NCBI GenBank assembly: GCA_964494325.1
Contig: CAZBTJ010000228.1
Span: 1-6,432, forward strand
DNA length: 6,432 nt
From: JAIPFM01 sp964494325
GTDB lineage: Bacteria; Planctomycetota; Phycisphaerae; Sedimentisphaerales; Anaerobacaceae
Direction: 5' to 3'
Shown here: positions 6,192 to 6,432 of the stretch, piece by piece
Layout: the number at the start of each line of letters is the position of its first letter
Position numbering within the stretch: the first letter of the stretch is position 1
Translations under genes and position numbers: made by a program
The notes under the pieces: generated by a model
The model's input: the letters and a program-made list of their open reading frames with translations, nothing else
Told to the model about the DNA's origin: nothing
Database searches by the model: none

Positions 6192-6219
6192 GGCCACTTG
6201 AAAATGCTTAAGATGTTTC

Positions 6220-6312
6220 TTCTGATGGACCTGTCGTGGTCCGACTATAATGATCGCATCTATAATGATCGCATTCTGATGGACCTGTCGTGGTCCGACT
6301 ATAATGATCGCA
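6220..6312 (+). repeat. 39-base tandem repeat with partial third copy
   Basis: Two identical 39-base units (6220-6258 and 6274-6312) begin TTCTGATGGACC and end TATAATGATCGCA. Between them, 6259-6273 (TCTATAATGATCGCA) repeats the last 14 bases of the unit. Each full unit contains the small inverted repeat GGACC-N6-GGTCC and the 11-mer CGTGGTCCGAC, whose reverse complement is at 5934-5944. Perfect identity of the units points to recent duplication. Confidence 0.85.
6300..6305 (+). promoter_or_regulatory. TATAAT -10 box, probable promoter of the downstream lipoprotein gene
   Basis: A consensus TATAAT ends about 67 bases before the start codon at 6373. The same hexamer occurs at 6246-6251 and 6261-6266 because it is part of the tandem repeat. 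The matching -35 is poor (CTGATG with an 18-base spacer in the full units), so promoter activity is plausible but unproven. Confidence 0.35.
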
Positions 6313-6372
6313 GTTGTTCGTCATGCGCGGGATAGAGAGGGGCTGAAATAAGAAATAAAGGAATTCATATTT

Positions 6373-6432
6373 ATGCGTCATAAAGAAGTATTGCTACTGC
6401 TATTCGCACTGATCCTGAGTTCGAGCTGTGTC
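6373..6432 (+). CDS. Start of a probable lipoprotein gene, cut by the window edge
   Basis: The ATG at 6373 has AAAGGAA (6357-6363) 9 bases upstream. The 20 codons present read MRHKEVLLLLFALILSSSCV: basic start, hydrophobic core, then a Cys at residue 19 preceded by LSSS. This resembles a type II signal peptide, though Ser at -3 makes the lipobox weaker than the usual Leu. The mature protein lies outside the window, so no function can be given. Being next to a CBM-GH28 gene, a surface carbohydrate-use protein would fit, but that is a guess. Confidence 0.6.
   Translation, partial: MRHKEVLLLLFALILSSSCV

Noticed and set aside
6220..6312. CRISPR array
   Set aside because: Only two full units 15 bases apart, and that spacer-like segment is itself a copy of the unit's end. 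There are no cas genes.

Overview
The window looks like a chromosomal accessory region of a polysaccharide-degrading bacterium. The gene content (a secreted GH28-type enzyme with an N-terminal carbohydrate-binding domain, a DUF5703/GH95-like hydrolase remnant, a GH2 remnant, a secreted HEAT-repeat protein) and several decayed REP-associated tyrosine transposases (RAYTs, Y1 family) are most familiar from the PVC group (Verrucomicrobiota, Kiritimatiellota, Lentisphaerota, Planctomycetota). That assignment is inference from gene content; there is no marker gene. Genes have ordinary bacterial starts with AAGGA/GAGG-type ribosome binding sites.

Layout. Bases 1-232 hold the 3' end of a decayed RAYT gene ending at a terminus motif. 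Next to it, on the minus strand, lies a broken carbohydrate cluster: a 5'-truncated, amber-interrupted DUF5703/GH95-like hydrolase (608-1705) followed 49 bases later by the first ~106 codons of a GH2 enzyme (558 down to about 241), cut off where the RAYT terminus begins. Bases 1745-2431 have no gene but hold a 38-base hairpin and two inverted REP-like palindromes. Two plus-strand genes follow: a secreted HEAT-repeat protein (2432-3400) and a 76-residue zinc-ribbon membrane protein (3512-3742). At the stop codon of the latter begins a second RAYT remnant (start of gene only, 3807 to ~3926), followed by an imperfect inverted repeat and a 14-base perfect palindrome just upstream of the one large intact gene, a 598-residue CBM-GH28 protein (4094-5890). 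Downstream are a third RAYT remnant (5931-6191), a 39-base tandem repeat carrying TATAAT boxes (6220-6312), and the first 20 codons of a probable lipoprotein (6373 to the edge).

How it fits together. The GH28, GH2 and DUF5703/GH95-like genes would suit degradation of a pectin-like or other acidic plant/algal polysaccharide, but only the GH28 gene is intact, and its active site departs from the polygalacturonase norm: the three catalytic aspartates are kept, while the GHG histidine and the RIK arginine and lysine are replaced. The main structural theme is erosion of a carbohydrate-use locus by RAYT elements and their palindromes. I do not see a clearly new defence, signalling or RNA system. 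The best candidates for novelty are the divergent GH28 active site, the inverted REP doublet, the reconstructed RAYT termini, and the promoter-bearing tandem repeat.
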